A stretch of 64,000 bases of DNA from G965197675 sp965197675 (GTDB taxonomy: Bacteria; Chloroflexota; Dehalococcoidia; Plut-88900): contig OZ240221.1 of the NCBI GenBank assembly GCA_965197675.1, positions 372,001-436,000 on the forward strand, given 5' to 3'. Within the stretch, counting starts at the first letter, position 1; each line of letters opens with the position of its first letter. The notes below the pieces were generated by a model that had not been told where the DNA came from, searched no databases, and saw only the letters and a program-made list of their open reading frames with translations. The position numbers were made by a program, and so were the translations under genes. Shown here piece by piece: positions 9,176 through 17,472 of the stretch.

Positions 9176-10318
9176 TTACCTCTGGTCGATGGACACGTAT
9201 TCCAAGTCCATTGGCCCTGTATACTCGGCAAGAGGGCGGATGAGAATGTTGTTTTCGTATTGCTCCAAGACTTGGAGCGTCCAGCCAGGGATACGACCCA
9301 TGGCAAACAAGGGTACAAACAGGTCATCTGGAATACCGAGGAGATGGTATATGGAGCCTGCGAAGAAGTCCACGTTGACGAATACTCCGCGCCTGCGGTA
9401 GGGGGCCATCGCCTCTTCTACCTTGGTGAGTATCTGGAACCATTCTGGCTGGCCCCGCTTCTCTCCCAGTGCCCTCGATCGCTCACGTAAATGTCTAGCT
9501 CGAGGGTCCTCCGATTTGTATACTCTATGGCCGAAACCCATTATCCTACCGTTGGACTTGAGAGTCTCTCGCACATATTTCTCAACATTGTCAGGAGAGC
9601 CTATCGCCTCGGCCATAGTCATGGCACCCTCTGCGGCTCCGCCGTGCCATGGCCCCTTCAGGACAGCTATACCAGTAACTACAGCCGAATGGAGGTCCGA
9701 TCGAGTAGCAGCGCAGACCCGGGAGGCAAAGGCAGATGCATTAGTGCCGTGCTCCGCATGCAGAATGAAATCCACGTCCAAGAGCTTTGCATCCTCAGCG
9801 TCGGGAATTTTATCGTGAAGCATGTGCAAGAACCCAGCTGCGTGCTTAAGCTCCTGATCAGGCTCCACCGGCTTCAGCCCCTGTCTAATGCGATGGTGAG
9901 CAGCCACGATGGTGGCCGCTTGTGATGTTAGCCTCAGACCCTTACGAATGGTGGCCTCTGGAGAGCTGTCGTCTATATCGGGGTCAAAGGCAGCAAGAGC
10001 CGAGACAGCCGTTCGAAGGATATCCATGGGGTGTGCGTCCTGGGCCAGACGAATGACCTCGTATATCTGATTGGGCACCTGTCGACTGGCACCTAGCTGC
10101 TTCTCCAACTCGATCAGCTGAGACCTGGTGGGAAGCTGGCCGTATAGAAGGAGGTAGACCGTCTCTTCAAAGGTAGATTTCTCAGCCAGATCATGAATAT
10201 TGTAGCCTCTGTATAACAGCTTTCCTATCTTGCCGTCTATGAAAGAGGCCTTGGTCCTGTCAAAGTAGACGTCCTTCAGTCCTCGACTGAGCTTTATTTT
10301 ACTGCTGTTCTCCTCCAT
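9176..10318 (-). CDS. gltA: Citrate synthase
   Basis: The protein condenses acetyl-CoA and oxaloacetate at the entry of the citric acid cycle. All active-site segments are present: HAEHGTNASAF (187-197), GPWHGGAAEGA (222-232), GFGHRVYK with His264, and VNVDFF with Asp317. At 380 residues it is the short bacterial/archaeal citrate synthase type, which also includes 2-methylcitrate synthases; the sequence does not rule that activity out. It is the first gene of a run continuing with the peroxiredoxin, HD protein, folB and the reductase. A good promoter lies about 100 bases upstream. Confidence 0.93.
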   Translation of the reverse strand: MEENSSKIKLSRGLKDVYFDRTKASFIDGKIGKLLYRGYNIHDLAEKSTFEETVYLLLYGQLPTRSQLIELEKQLGASRQVPNQIYEVIRLAQDAHPMDILRTAVSALAAFDPDIDDSSPEATIRKGLRLTSQAATIVAAHHRIRQGLKPVEPDQELKHAAGFLHMLHDKIPDAEDAKLLDVDFILHAEHGTNASAFASRVCAATRSDLHSAVVTGIAVLKGPWHGGAAEGAMTMAEAIGSPDNVEKYVRETLKSNGRIMGFGHRVYKSEDPRARHLRERSRALGEKRGQPEWFQILTKVEEAMAPYRRRGVFVNVDFFAGSIYHLLGIPDDLFVPLFAMGRIPGWTLQVLEQYENNILIRPLAEYTGPMDLEYVSIDQR

Positions 10319-10421
10319 TGCAGCTTCCTGAATGAGAATATGACTCTAGATGCTCTTGAACGGGGGCTTGCCTACATCCTGGCTAGAAAGGGCGTTTTTA
10401 CACCGCTTCCTGCATGGACGA

Positions 10422-10450
10422 ACTTTAGCACCAGCCTATATAGGTGTCAA
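10422..10450 (-). promoter_or_regulatory. Probable sigma70-type promoter of gltA
   Basis: On the minus strand TTGACA (10450-10445) is followed by 17 bases and TAAAGT (10427-10422). This would start transcription near 10415, giving a leader of about 97 nt before the gltA ATG. Confidence 0.7.
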
Positions 10451-10529
10451 GCAAGAATGACCTGCCCCATCCAAGGCAGCGTACACAAGCATCAGGAACC
10501 ATTTGGGAGACTAAACCGCTTCACTTAAG

Positions 10530-10556
10530 TTGACACTGAAGGCGATATTGTAGTAT
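10530..10556 (+). promoter_or_regulatory. Possible promoter upstream of korAB
   Basis: TTGACA at 10530 is followed by TAGTAT at 10551, a spacing of 15 that is shorter than ideal. The leader to the TTG start at 10803 would be about 240 nt. Apart from this and the gltA promoter, 10319-10802 holds no supported gene. Confidence 0.35.
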
Positions 10557-10802
10557 GTTGAAGGCTCCGAGGACATACGAATAAGTCTACTTGGAGGGTT
10601 TCGGCGGTTTTTTCAAGGTTATTTGGTTCCAAGAGAAAATTGGGATAGTTCGAAACAACGGTATAAGCAAAACGCTGTGTAACATGACTTCTGAGCGTGG
10701 GTGCTCAGGCCAGATTTCAACTCGCAATTTCACATCCGCTTCTCTCGGCAAGCGCGCCCTAGAGTCAAAAGCTCAGGCCTACTAAGATTCCGGAGGATTC
10801 GA

Positions 10803-12518
10803 TTGCGAACCAAAGACTTCGTAGTGCGATTTGCTGGAGAGGGTGGTCAGGGAGTAGTAACAGCTGCCGATGCATTAGCTCAGGCTGCCGCTCAGGTGGG
10901 TTATCACGTTCTTACCTTTGCTACGTTTCCCTCTCAGATAATGGGAGGACCTACTTGGACACAGGCTCGGGTGTCCGCTACTCCTGTTCTTAGCTCTGGA
11001 GACAACCTTGATGTGTTGATCGCCCTTAACAAAGAGGCCTATGATACTCACAGAGAAGAGGTTGCAGAGGCCGGGGTAACAATCTACGACTCTTCAAGCT
11101 TTCAGCTAGAGCAGGATAGCAAGAGCTTTGGTATCCCCGTCGAGGAGCTGGCCAGATCCACCGGTAATCCCAGGGCTAGCAACTTCGTCATGATAGGTGC
11201 GCTAGCCCACTTGGTGGACATGCCGCATGAATACCTGGCCGAGTTTGTGAGAAGACGCTTTACCCGCGGTCGTCCCAATGATGAAGAGATCATCGAATCC
11301 AACATCAAAGCCCTACTTTTGGGACGTGACGGGGCAGCGGAGAGCGGGCACAGTCTGGGCCAGCTAACCCCTCCTGAAAAGTACGGTGGCGAACAGATAC
11401 TAGTCAAAGGAAACGAGGCTCTCTCCCTTGGTGCGATGGCGGCCGGCCTGGACTTCTACGTAGGCTACCCCATATCACCTGCCACAACCATCCTTGTATA
11501 CATGGAGCGTAACCTAATCGATAAAGGACAGTTCGCCTACCAAGCCAGCTCTGAGATCGAGTCGATCAACGCCGTGGTAGGGGCAGGATATTCCGGCAGG
11601 AAGGCTATGACGGCTACCGCCGGACCCGGGTTTACTCTCATGGGAGAAGGGCTGGGGTTTGCCTGGATGGCGGAGATCCCATGTGTCGTGGTGGACGTTC
11701 AACGGGGTGGCCCTGCTACCGGTTTACCCACCAAAACAGAGCAATCAGACCTGCTTACGGCCATGAACCCTGCCCATGGAGACATGAAACTCCCTATCAT
11801 AGCTCCCGGTAGCGTTGAGGAGTGCTTCAAGGCAGGCGTACAGGCTCTAAACTGGGCGGAGAGATACCAGGGTCCAGTTATACTCATGACGGAGATGGCC
11901 CTCGCCGAGAGAAGCCAGAATATTCCCAGGCCAGACCTGAAGAATCTAGTGGTTGAGAACAGGGATATCTATCAAGGCGCCAACGGCTATCTAAGATACG
12001 AGGCAGATACGATCTCGCCTATGCCTGTGCCGGGTGGACCAGGCCCTTATGTGGCCAACGCCAGCGAGCACGATCCTTTCGGTGATACCACCCACAGGCC
12101 CGATCGGCACATACAGATGACCGAACGAAGATTCGGTAAGCTGAAGCTGCTTGAGGAGGAGGAATACGAACGCGAACGCGTCGGCGAGCCGGTAGCTGTC
12201 ATTCCCTGGGGCGGCTCCAAAGGCCCCACTAGAGAGGCCTATGCCAAGATAATAGAGGCAGGCGAGAGTCTTGGATGGTACTTCACAATGTATCTCAATC
12301 CACTGCCTCAGAAACTCTTGGAAGAGCTGCTCCAGAAAGAGTTAGTGTTGGTGCCGGAGCTAAACTATCTAGGACAGTTCGCCAGTGTGCTCAGGTCTCA
12401 AGGAGTGAAGGCGGAGGCTATCACCCAATACACTGGCCTTCCCTTCAAAGTCGAAACGCTGGTCGAAAAAATAACCGATAAGGTTCGAGCTCACAGCGAA
12501 AGGATAGCTCGAGTATGA
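10803..12518 (+). CDS. korA: 2-oxoacid:ferredoxin oxidoreductase, fused gamma-alpha subunit
   Basis: The protein joins the gamma domain (VRFAGEGGQGVVTAADALAQ at the N-terminus, FPSQIMGGPTW) to the alpha pyrimidine-binding domain (GNEALSLGAMAAGLDFYVGYPISPATT, ATAGPGFTLMGEGLGFAWMAEIP). With KorB it would oxidise a 2-oxoacid, most likely 2-oxoglutarate, to an acyl-CoA while reducing ferredoxin. The substrate is inferred from the KorAB-type fusion order. TTG at 10803 is chosen because CGGAGGA stands six bases upstream and the family similarity begins there; an in-frame ATG at 10701 would add 34 residues of no family match. It overlaps korB by four bases. Confidence 0.9.
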   Translation: MRTKDFVVRFAGEGGQGVVTAADALAQAAAQVGYHVLTFATFPSQIMGGPTWTQARVSATPVLSSGDNLDVLIALNKEAYDTHREEVAEAGVTIYDSSSFQLEQDSKSFGIPVEELARSTGNPRASNFVMIGALAHLVDMPHEYLAEFVRRRFTRGRPNDEEIIESNIKALLLGRDGAAESGHSLGQLTPPEKYGGEQILVKGNEALSLGAMAAGLDFYVGYPISPATTILVYMERNLIDKGQFAYQASSEIESINAVVGAGYSGRKAMTATAGPGFTLMGEGLGFAWMAEIPCVVVDVQRGGPATGLPTKTEQSDLLTAMNPAHGDMKLPIIAPGSVEECFKAGVQALNWAERYQGPVILMTEMALAERSQNIPRPDLKNLVVENRDIYQGANGYLRYEADTISPMPVPGGPGPYVANASEHDPFGDTTHRPDRHIQMTERRFGKLKLLEEEEYERERVGEPVAVIPWGGSKGPTREAYAKIIEAGESLGWYFTMYLNPLPQKLLEELLQKELVLVPELNYLGQFASVLRSQGVKAEAITQYTGLPFKVETLVEKITDKVRAHSERIARV

Positions 12519-13402
12519 CTACCGCAAAGAATTCCGACAAAGTCAAAAACCCAGAGTACGACTTCAAGTGGTGCCCAGGATGCGGCGACTTTGGAGTACG
12601 ACGCTCAATCGAAATGGCTATGGGGGAACGATCCATCAGGACTGAGGCTCCCTTGGAGGAGACCGTCATGGTCGCAGGGATAGGTTGCTCTGGCAATCTG
12701 GTTCATCTCCTGGAGGGGTCTCAACCTTTCGGGATTCACGGGGTTCATGGCAGGACTCTTCCTCTATCTTTTGGCATAAAGATGATTCGTCCTGATCTCA
12801 ATGTGTTGATAGTAGCGGGAGATGGCGACTTTCTCAGCATAGGAGGAGAGCACATCGTTCCCCAGGCGCAACGGAACGTGGACTTGTGCGTGGTCATCAT
12901 GGACAACGGGGTGTACGGCCTGACCAAAGGTCAAAGCTCGCCAACCACAGATTTGGGGGTCAAGACCTCCAGCACACCCTACGGCAAGATAGAAGGAGCG
13001 GTAGACCCCCTGGATCTCTACCTAACCTCCGGTGTCTCTTTTATAGCTTCAGGGTTCTCAAGCAAGCCCAAAGACTTGGCTAACCTGATATCTCAGGGGA
13101 TGGACCACCCCGGATTTGCCATAGTTCACGTTCAATCCCCATGCACCACGTACAACGACAATTATGAGGCGCTAAAGGGTAACCCGAAGAAAGAGATAGA
13201 TCCCATACTTTGGAATCTGCCGGAGGACTATGATTCATCAGACCGCGACTCTGCCTATCAGGCCATTCACAAACATGGAATTCCCGTTGGCGTAGTCTAC
13301 AAAGACCCCGACTCAGTCCCCATGCATCAGCGCCAGGAGAAGATGCGAGAGGGGGTAAAGCATCGAACGGTCGAAGCCCTTATGGACGCCGTCAAGATAT
13401 GA
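12515..13402 (+). CDS. korB: 2-oxoacid:ferredoxin oxidoreductase, beta subunit
   Basis: The 295-residue beta subunit binds thiamine diphosphate and an iron-sulfur cluster. KWCPGCGDFG gives Cys20 and Cys23, GIGCSGN gives Cys58, and GDGDFLSIGGEH (102-113) with DNGVYGLTKGQ (Asn131) forms the thiamine-diphosphate/Mg site. The C-terminal Cys in QSPCTTYN is the usual fourth ligand. It starts in an ATGA overlap with korA, so the two are translated together. Confidence 0.93.
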   Translation: MTTAKNSDKVKNPEYDFKWCPGCGDFGVRRSIEMAMGERSIRTEAPLEETVMVAGIGCSGNLVHLLEGSQPFGIHGVHGRTLPLSFGIKMIRPDLNVLIVAGDGDFLSIGGEHIVPQAQRNVDLCVVIMDNGVYGLTKGQSSPTTDLGVKTSSTPYGKIEGAVDPLDLYLTSGVSFIASGFSSKPKDLANLISQGMDHPGFAIVHVQSPCTTYNDNYEALKGNPKKEIDPILWNLPEDYDSSDRDSAYQAIHKHGIPVGVVYKDPDSVPMHQRQEKMREGVKHRTVEALMDAVKI

Positions 13403-13425
13403 GCAGGGTGTTTTATGAAAACAGA

Positions 13426-13502
13426 GGTTCTTCGCTAAAATAGAAGAGATACGTACGGTAGAACCGCCCTATGGCGGTTCTATTCATTTGATGCGAAGAA
13501 CC
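13426..13502 (+). promoter_or_regulatory. Four-segment inverted-repeat leader before lipB
   Basis: Four segments containing GGTTCT or its complement AGAACC occur in the order 1 (13426-13431), 2 (13460-13465), 3 (13476-13481) and 4 (13497-13502). Segments 2 and 3 form a perfect 10-bp hairpin (TAGAACCGCC/GGCGGTTCTA, 4-nt loop). Segments 1 and 4 lie in perfect 10-nt outer arms (GGTTCTTCGC/GCGAAGAACC). Alternative 1:2 and 3:4 pairing is also possible, an arrangement like an attenuator. It lies just upstream of the lipB ATG. Confidence 0.5.
13459..13482 (+). terminator. Hairpin after korB, possible terminator
   Basis: A 10-bp perfect stem with loop CTAT is followed by TTCATTTG, a weak T-rich tail. 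It could end the korAB transcript or act as the terminator form of the lipB leader. Confidence 0.5.
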
Positions 13503-13516
13503 AAACCTGGGGCGTC

Positions 13517-14227
13517 ATGCAAACCACAAAAAGAACGGGAACCGTTCTAAACTTGGGCCAGATCGAGTACGTGAAGGCTCTGGAGCTTCAGGTCTCCCTG
13601 AGAGAGAAGCGGATGTCGGGGAATATTCCAGATACCCTGGTGCTACTCGAGCATCCTCCAGTTATCACCATAGGTCGCTCTGGAAACATGGACAATGTCC
13701 TGGTTTCTGCCGAGGTGTTAGAAAGGCAGGGAATTCGCCTTATCTCAAGCAACAGAGGTGGCGATGTCACCTATCACGGACCGGGACAGCTGGTTGGGTA
13801 CACCATTCTTGATCTAAGTTCTTACGGTACGGACTTACGAGTTCACCTGGATAGATTGGAAGAAGTCATTATCAAGACCCTGGAAAGGTTTAGCATACGA
13901 GCGGGGAGACAAAAGGCGTGCACGGGAGTGTGGGTGGGGGACGAGAAGATAGCCTCCATTGGACTGCACATCAAGCGGTGGGTAACTATGCACGGGTTCG
14001 CCCTTAACGTGAACCCCCACTTAGAGCACTTCTCGCTTATATACCCCTGCGGTATTCGGGACAAGTCTACTACATCAATGGAACGAGTTCTGGGAAGTCC
14101 CCTGGATATGTCCATCGTCAGGGCGCACGTCACTGAGGCTTTTGGCAAGGTTTTTAGGCTTACCATGGAAGAAACAGACACTCCCATCTCGGCGCACAGG
14201 GTAGCCTCAGTTCCCTCGGCCGGCTGA
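13517..14227 (+). CDS. lipB: Octanoyl-[ACP]:protein N-octanoyltransferase
   Basis: LipB moves octanoyl groups from ACP to lipoyl domains, the first step of lipoate synthesis. The family segments are clear: LLEHPPVITIGRSG, NRGGDVTYHGPGQLVGY (79-95), WVGDEKIASIGLHIKRWVTMHG with Lys144, and YPCGI with the acyl-accepting Cys178. Length 236 is normal. No lipA is in the window. The ribosome binding site is weak (GGGGCG), and the leader contains the four-segment repeat described separately. Confidence 0.93.
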   Translation: MQTTKRTGTVLNLGQIEYVKALELQVSLREKRMSGNIPDTLVLLEHPPVITIGRSGNMDNVLVSAEVLERQGIRLISSNRGGDVTYHGPGQLVGYTILDLSSYGTDLRVHLDRLEEVIIKTLERFSIRAGRQKACTGVWVGDEKIASIGLHIKRWVTMHGFALNVNPHLEHFSLIYPCGIRDKSTTSMERVLGSPLDMSIVRAHVTEAFGKVFRLTMEETDTPISAHRVASVPSAG

Positions 14228-14291
14228 GGACGACCCACAGGGAAGAAAAGGCGCTCAACACAGGCCTGAGATTCACAAAGACAGAAAGTGT

Positions 14292-14297
14292 TATAAT
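14292..14297 (+). promoter_or_regulatory. -10 element before the regulator gene
   Basis: A consensus TATAAT lies about 30 bases before the regulator start, so the leader would be short. A good -35 is not visible (TTCACA with spacing 14 is the nearest). Confidence 0.35.
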
Positions 14298-14332
14298 AGT
14301 CGCGCTATGTTTCGCTACGGCGGTGTCGATTG

Positions 14333-14947
14333 ATGCAGAGGACGAGGCGACAAATACTAGATTGTATTAAGCTCAAGGGCCCACTGAGCATAGATCAGCT
14401 TGCTGGTCAGCTGGGGGTGATGCCAGTTACCATACGCGCCCACGTCAGCGTGCTGGAACGAGACCAGTTGCTACAGGGATCAGAGTGCCGCACTGGCAGG
14501 GCCGGGAGGCCCAGCAGGGTATACTCCCTCACCGATCAATCCCAGGAAATGTTCCCAAAAGGCTACGACAATCTGGCCACTGCCATTCTAGATAACGTTA
14601 AGAAGCTCCACGGAGATGGTCTAGTTATCAAAGTCGTGGAGAAGATAGGGGAAGACCTGGCCAACGGACATCCCGAAATCGCTAGAGAGAAGAATACGGA
14701 CGGAAAGGTAAAAGAGGCCGTTCGTATCATGAATCTGGAGGGGTGCATCGCGACCTGGGAGAAGCAAAGGAACGACTATGTCATAACAGCCCATAATTGT
14801 CCCTACCTGCACGTGGCTGAGAACATCTCCGAGGTATGTGGCATGGAGGTGGCCTTCCTGAAGAAGGCTCTGGGTGCCCCCGTCAAGCTAACCAACTCAG
14901 TGGTGAGCGGCTCAGTTAACTGCGTCTTTCACGTCGAGGGCCGGTGA
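14333..14947 (+). CDS. Cysteine-rich winged-helix regulator (COG2345/SufR-like)
   Basis: Residues 1-60 form a winged helix (RRQILDCIKLKGPLSIDQLAG, then VTIRAHVSVLERDQLL and a GRAGRPSRVYSLT wing). The C-terminal part has conserved cysteines: EGCIATW, HNCPYLH, SEVCGMEV and GSVNCVFHV. This is the arrangement of SufR-like regulators that bind an iron-sulfur cluster and sense iron or oxidants. Cluster binding is inferred. A TTG one codon upstream is an alternative start. A strong terminator follows, so the gene is probably transcribed alone. Confidence 0.85.
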   Translation: MQRTRRQILDCIKLKGPLSIDQLAGQLGVMPVTIRAHVSVLERDQLLQGSECRTGRAGRPSRVYSLTDQSQEMFPKGYDNLATAILDNVKKLHGDGLVIKVVEKIGEDLANGHPEIAREKNTDGKVKEAVRIMNLEGCIATWEKQRNDYVITAHNCPYLHVAENISEVCGMEVAFLKKALGAPVKLTNSVVSGSVNCVFHVEGR

Positions 14948-14981
14948 ACTAGCATTTTAGAACACACGAATAGAGTCAGCT

Positions 14982-15008
14982 AAAACCCCGTGAGTCAACG
15001 GGGTTTTT
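14982..15008 (+). terminator. Rho-independent terminator
   Basis: AAAACCCCGT and ACGGGGTTTTT form a 10-bp stem around GAGTCA, ending in a T run. It terminates the regulator gene. Confidence 0.85.
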
Positions 15009-15063
15009 ACTATATACTTAACATCAGCCATTATCTGTGAGTTTCTCATAATGGGAGGTATAA

Positions 15064-15372
15064 ATGGCAGAGTTTGTGACGGTAGCCCAGACTTCTGATG
15101 TACCTTCAGGGGGGATGGTCTTAGTAGAGCTAGACGGCGATAGCATAGTCATAGCCAACGCAGATGGGGTCTTCTGTGCCTTCGGAGCCGAGTGCCCCCA
15201 TGCTGGAGGCCCATTAGATGAAGGAGACCTGGATGGAGAGACTGTAACCTGCCCCTGGCACGGTGGAGAGTTCAATATAAAGACGGGAGAGGTCACCGCT
15301 CCACCCCCTATGGAGGGTGTCCCCACCTACCAAATCAAAGTAGAGGGAACCGAGATACAGATCTCTCGGTAA
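15064..15372 (+). CDS. Rieske [2Fe-2S] ferredoxin
   Basis: The 102-residue protein is a stand-alone Rieske domain with both cluster-binding boxes, Cys44-x-His46 (AECPHAGGPL) and Cys63-x2-His66 (CPWHGGEF). Soluble proteins of this type pass electrons to oxygenases or act like the NirD small subunit; no partner oxygenase is adjacent, so the acceptor is unknown. GGGAGGT stands just before the ATG. It is convergent with mgtE. Confidence 0.93.
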   Translation: MAEFVTVAQTSDVPSGGMVLVELDGDSIVIANADGVFCAFGAECPHAGGPLDEGDLDGETVTCPWHGGEFNIKTGEVTAPPPMEGVPTYQIKVEGTEIQISR

Positions 15373-15383
15373 ACCCAGACTCT

Positions 15384-16751
15384 CTAGGACACCACAGGTA
15401 AAAGCAGGGCTACCAGACCTAAGAAGAAGAGAAAGCCGAAGACATCAGTTATAGTGGTAACGAATACCACAGAAGCCAAGGCCGGGTCTATCCTCAGAAC
15501 CTTCAGTCCAAGCGGTATCAAGACGCCGCTTATCCCAGCTATGATCATATTGCCAATCATGGCCAGGCCCAATGCGATGCCCAGTGCGAAGCTTCCCTTC
15601 CATGCGAATGCAATCAGCCCAATCACAAGTCCGAGCAGGAATCCATTGGCCAGACCCAGTGCCAGCTCTTTGGTAATAGCTCTTTTGACAGTCTTGAAGT
15701 CGATTTCACCCAGTGCCAGACCCCTCACCATGAGGGTTAATGTCTGAGTACCCCCTACTCCCCCCTGACTGGCAACCACTGGCAGGAAGACGGCGACAGC
15801 CACCATTTTTGCGATGGTGGCCTCGAATAGGCTTATCACCACTGCCCCTAGCCCGATAGTCCCTAGGTTCAACATGAGCCAGGGCAGACGGTTTCTAACA
15901 GATCTGCCCACCGCGCCTACCACATGCTCCTCCTCGCTCATGCCTACCATGTGGTACATGTCTTCGGTAGCCTCTTCCTCCACCACATCGAAGACATCTT
16001 CTACCAGGATTGCGCCCAGAAGGCGCCTGTGCTCGTCTACCACTGGAAGGCTAGTGAGGTCATAGCGGGCCATTATCTGGGCACATTCCTCCTGATCCGT
16101 TCCCGCAGCGACGAAAACAACCTCTGGATTCATCAGCTCTTTGAGAGACGTGTTTGGATCAGCTAGAACGACATCGCTCAGTGACGTCACACCCACCAGC
16201 CTGTTCCAGATATCCAACACGAAGAGCCAGTTCATGATCCTCGCCTCAGGTCGAGACTTACGGAGCAGACTGAGAGCCTCGGCAGCAGAGGTCCCCACCT
16301 TAAAAGCGACGAACTCCGGGGTCATAATGGCTCCAGCAGTTTCGTCCTCGTGCTCCAGCAGCGGAACTACCGATTCGGCCTCTGACATCGATTCTAAGGT
16401 CTCTCTAGCTTTCTCAGGAGGCAACTGGCGGAGTATGTGGGCAGCTACGTTGGCGTTAGCCTTGTCGAGTCGAAGGGCCAGAGCCATCGGCTCAGCATCT
16501 TGGGCCAAGGCCGCAGCATCGTCCATGTCCATCTGATTGAGGATGCTAGATGCATCCTCGTGGGTTAGATGGAAAAATAGCTGCTTTTGGAGGGCGGCAT
16601 CCAGGTGAGCGAGGGATTCTGCCTGGTCACCCTCCCGTAAGTCCATGAGAATGGAGACGGCCTGATCTAGCTCATCCTTTTCCAGATGAGACTCGATGGC
16701 CTCTGCAGCCGCAGCAGCTTGCTCAAGTATGTCTCTGGTCTTCTCTTGCAT
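15384..16751 (-). CDS. mgtE: Magnesium transporter MgtE
   Basis: The 455-residue protein shows the three parts of MgtE channels: an N-terminal helical superhelix (about 1-130, many acidic residues), a CBS pair (about 135-260, with EDETAGAIMTPEFVAF and LTSLPVVDEHRRLLGAI), and five membrane helices from about 285 on (VAVFLPVVASQGGVGGTQTLTLMVRG). The QGGVGGTQT segment lies at the ion-conducting part. In the family, Mg2+ binding to the cytosolic domains closes the channel. Only about 35 bases separate its start from the terminator of the upstream gene, so there is no room for a long Mg-sensing leader. Confidence 0.93.
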   Translation of the reverse strand: MQEKTRDILEQAAAAAEAIESHLEKDELDQAVSILMDLREGDQAESLAHLDAALQKQLFFHLTHEDASSILNQMDMDDAAALAQDAEPMALALRLDKANANVAAHILRQLPPEKARETLESMSEAESVVPLLEHEDETAGAIMTPEFVAFKVGTSAAEALSLLRKSRPEARIMNWLFVLDIWNRLVGVTSLSDVVLADPNTSLKELMNPEVVFVAAGTDQEECAQIMARYDLTSLPVVDEHRRLLGAILVEDVFDVVEEEATEDMYHMVGMSEEEHVVGAVGRSVRNRLPWLMLNLGTIGLGAVVISLFEATIAKMVAVAVFLPVVASQGGVGGTQTLTLMVRGLALGEIDFKTVKRAITKELALGLANGFLLGLVIGLIAFAWKGSFALGIALGLAMIGNMIIAGISGVLIPLGLKVLRIDPALASVVFVTTITDVFGFLFFLGLVALLLPVVS

Positions 16752-16783
16752 CTCACATGATCAGTACGACTGTTTAAAGATAG

Positions 16784-16821
16784 AAAAAGGAGAGTAGGTG
16801 TGGATCCACACCTACTCTCCT
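16784..16821 (-). terminator. Terminator of the zinc-ribbon gene
   Basis: A perfect 34-bp palindrome (16788-16821, centre GGATCC) is followed on the minus strand by TTTTT. It separates the zinc-ribbon gene from mgtE. Confidence 0.85.
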
Positions 16822-16912
16822 CCAAACACGGTTGTTAAACTTGCGGGTTACTACATCAGATGCCTGAAGTAATCACTGCCTTAACGAATTATGGCAAATT
16901 ACCCTGACCAAG

Positions 16913-17185
16913 TCAACGAACATTGACGGCGTCTTTGTCCTTGTCATCCACCTTGGTGCCGGTTCTCTTCTCTAGCTTAGCCAGCAACTCATCGCGGGTT
17001 GGCAAAGTCGATACATCCAGATCGACTATGTGCCCGCAGTGCAGGCACTGTAGGAACTTTCCGAACCTATCGCGATCCTGGTACATGGTGCCCTTACATC
17101 GTGGGCACGAATTCTTCTTGAGCTGACCCCAAGACATTAGCTCATCACCCCTTTGTAATACCGTTTCTATTTTTTGGCTATTCAC
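16913..17185 (-). CDS. Small zinc-ribbon protein
   Basis: The 90-residue product has a four-cysteine zinc ribbon (CPRCKGTMYQ and CLHCGHIVDL, spaced 17 residues), a form seen in many DNA- or RNA-binding proteins and in topoisomerase tails. A Lys/Asp-rich tail follows. No partner is visible. An internal Met (MSWGQLKK) is another possible start. The terminator just downstream supports expression as a single gene. The function is unknown. Confidence 0.75.
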   Translation of the reverse strand: MNSQKIETVLQRGDELMSWGQLKKNSCPRCKGTMYQDRDRFGKFLQCLHCGHIVDLDVSTLPTRDELLAKLEKRTGTKVDDKDKDAVNVR

Positions 17186-17408
17186 TCTTTAGATGCCTTG
17201 CCATACCACAAGGTTTGTCGGTCGCTAGCTTGTCAAAGGCTTCGAACACATATTCTAACACAATAAAGCGTTTATGTCTAGTGTCAATATTTAACATTCG
17301 TAAAACTCGTGCAAATGTCCCATTAAGGGGACCGCTTTGTGACACTTTGAAAGTGGCGACCTCACATTTGTTAGAACGAAGGTAGTACGAAAAAGTCGCG
17401 GTTAGACA

Positions 17409-17448
17409 GATTATCGCCCTTTTCAGTGTGCTGAAAAGGGCGATAATC
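17409..17448. terminator. 18-bp hairpin between SDR and zinc-ribbon genes
   Basis: GATTATCGCCCTTTTCAG and its exact complement flank a TGTG loop. It is just downstream of the SDR stop on the minus strand. There is no clear T run after it, so it is a probable but unproven terminator. Confidence 0.55.
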
Positions 17449-17472
17449 ACAGACACCTAGCATTTCAGTAAA

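Noticed and set aside
10701..10802. 34-codon N-terminal extension of korA
   Set aside because: No family similarity, while a TTG with a strong ribosome binding site follows.
17178..17456. 92-codon minus-strand frame upstream of the zinc-ribbon gene
   Set aside because: It runs through an 18-bp hairpin and has no family match or ribosome binding site; it is probably intergenic.
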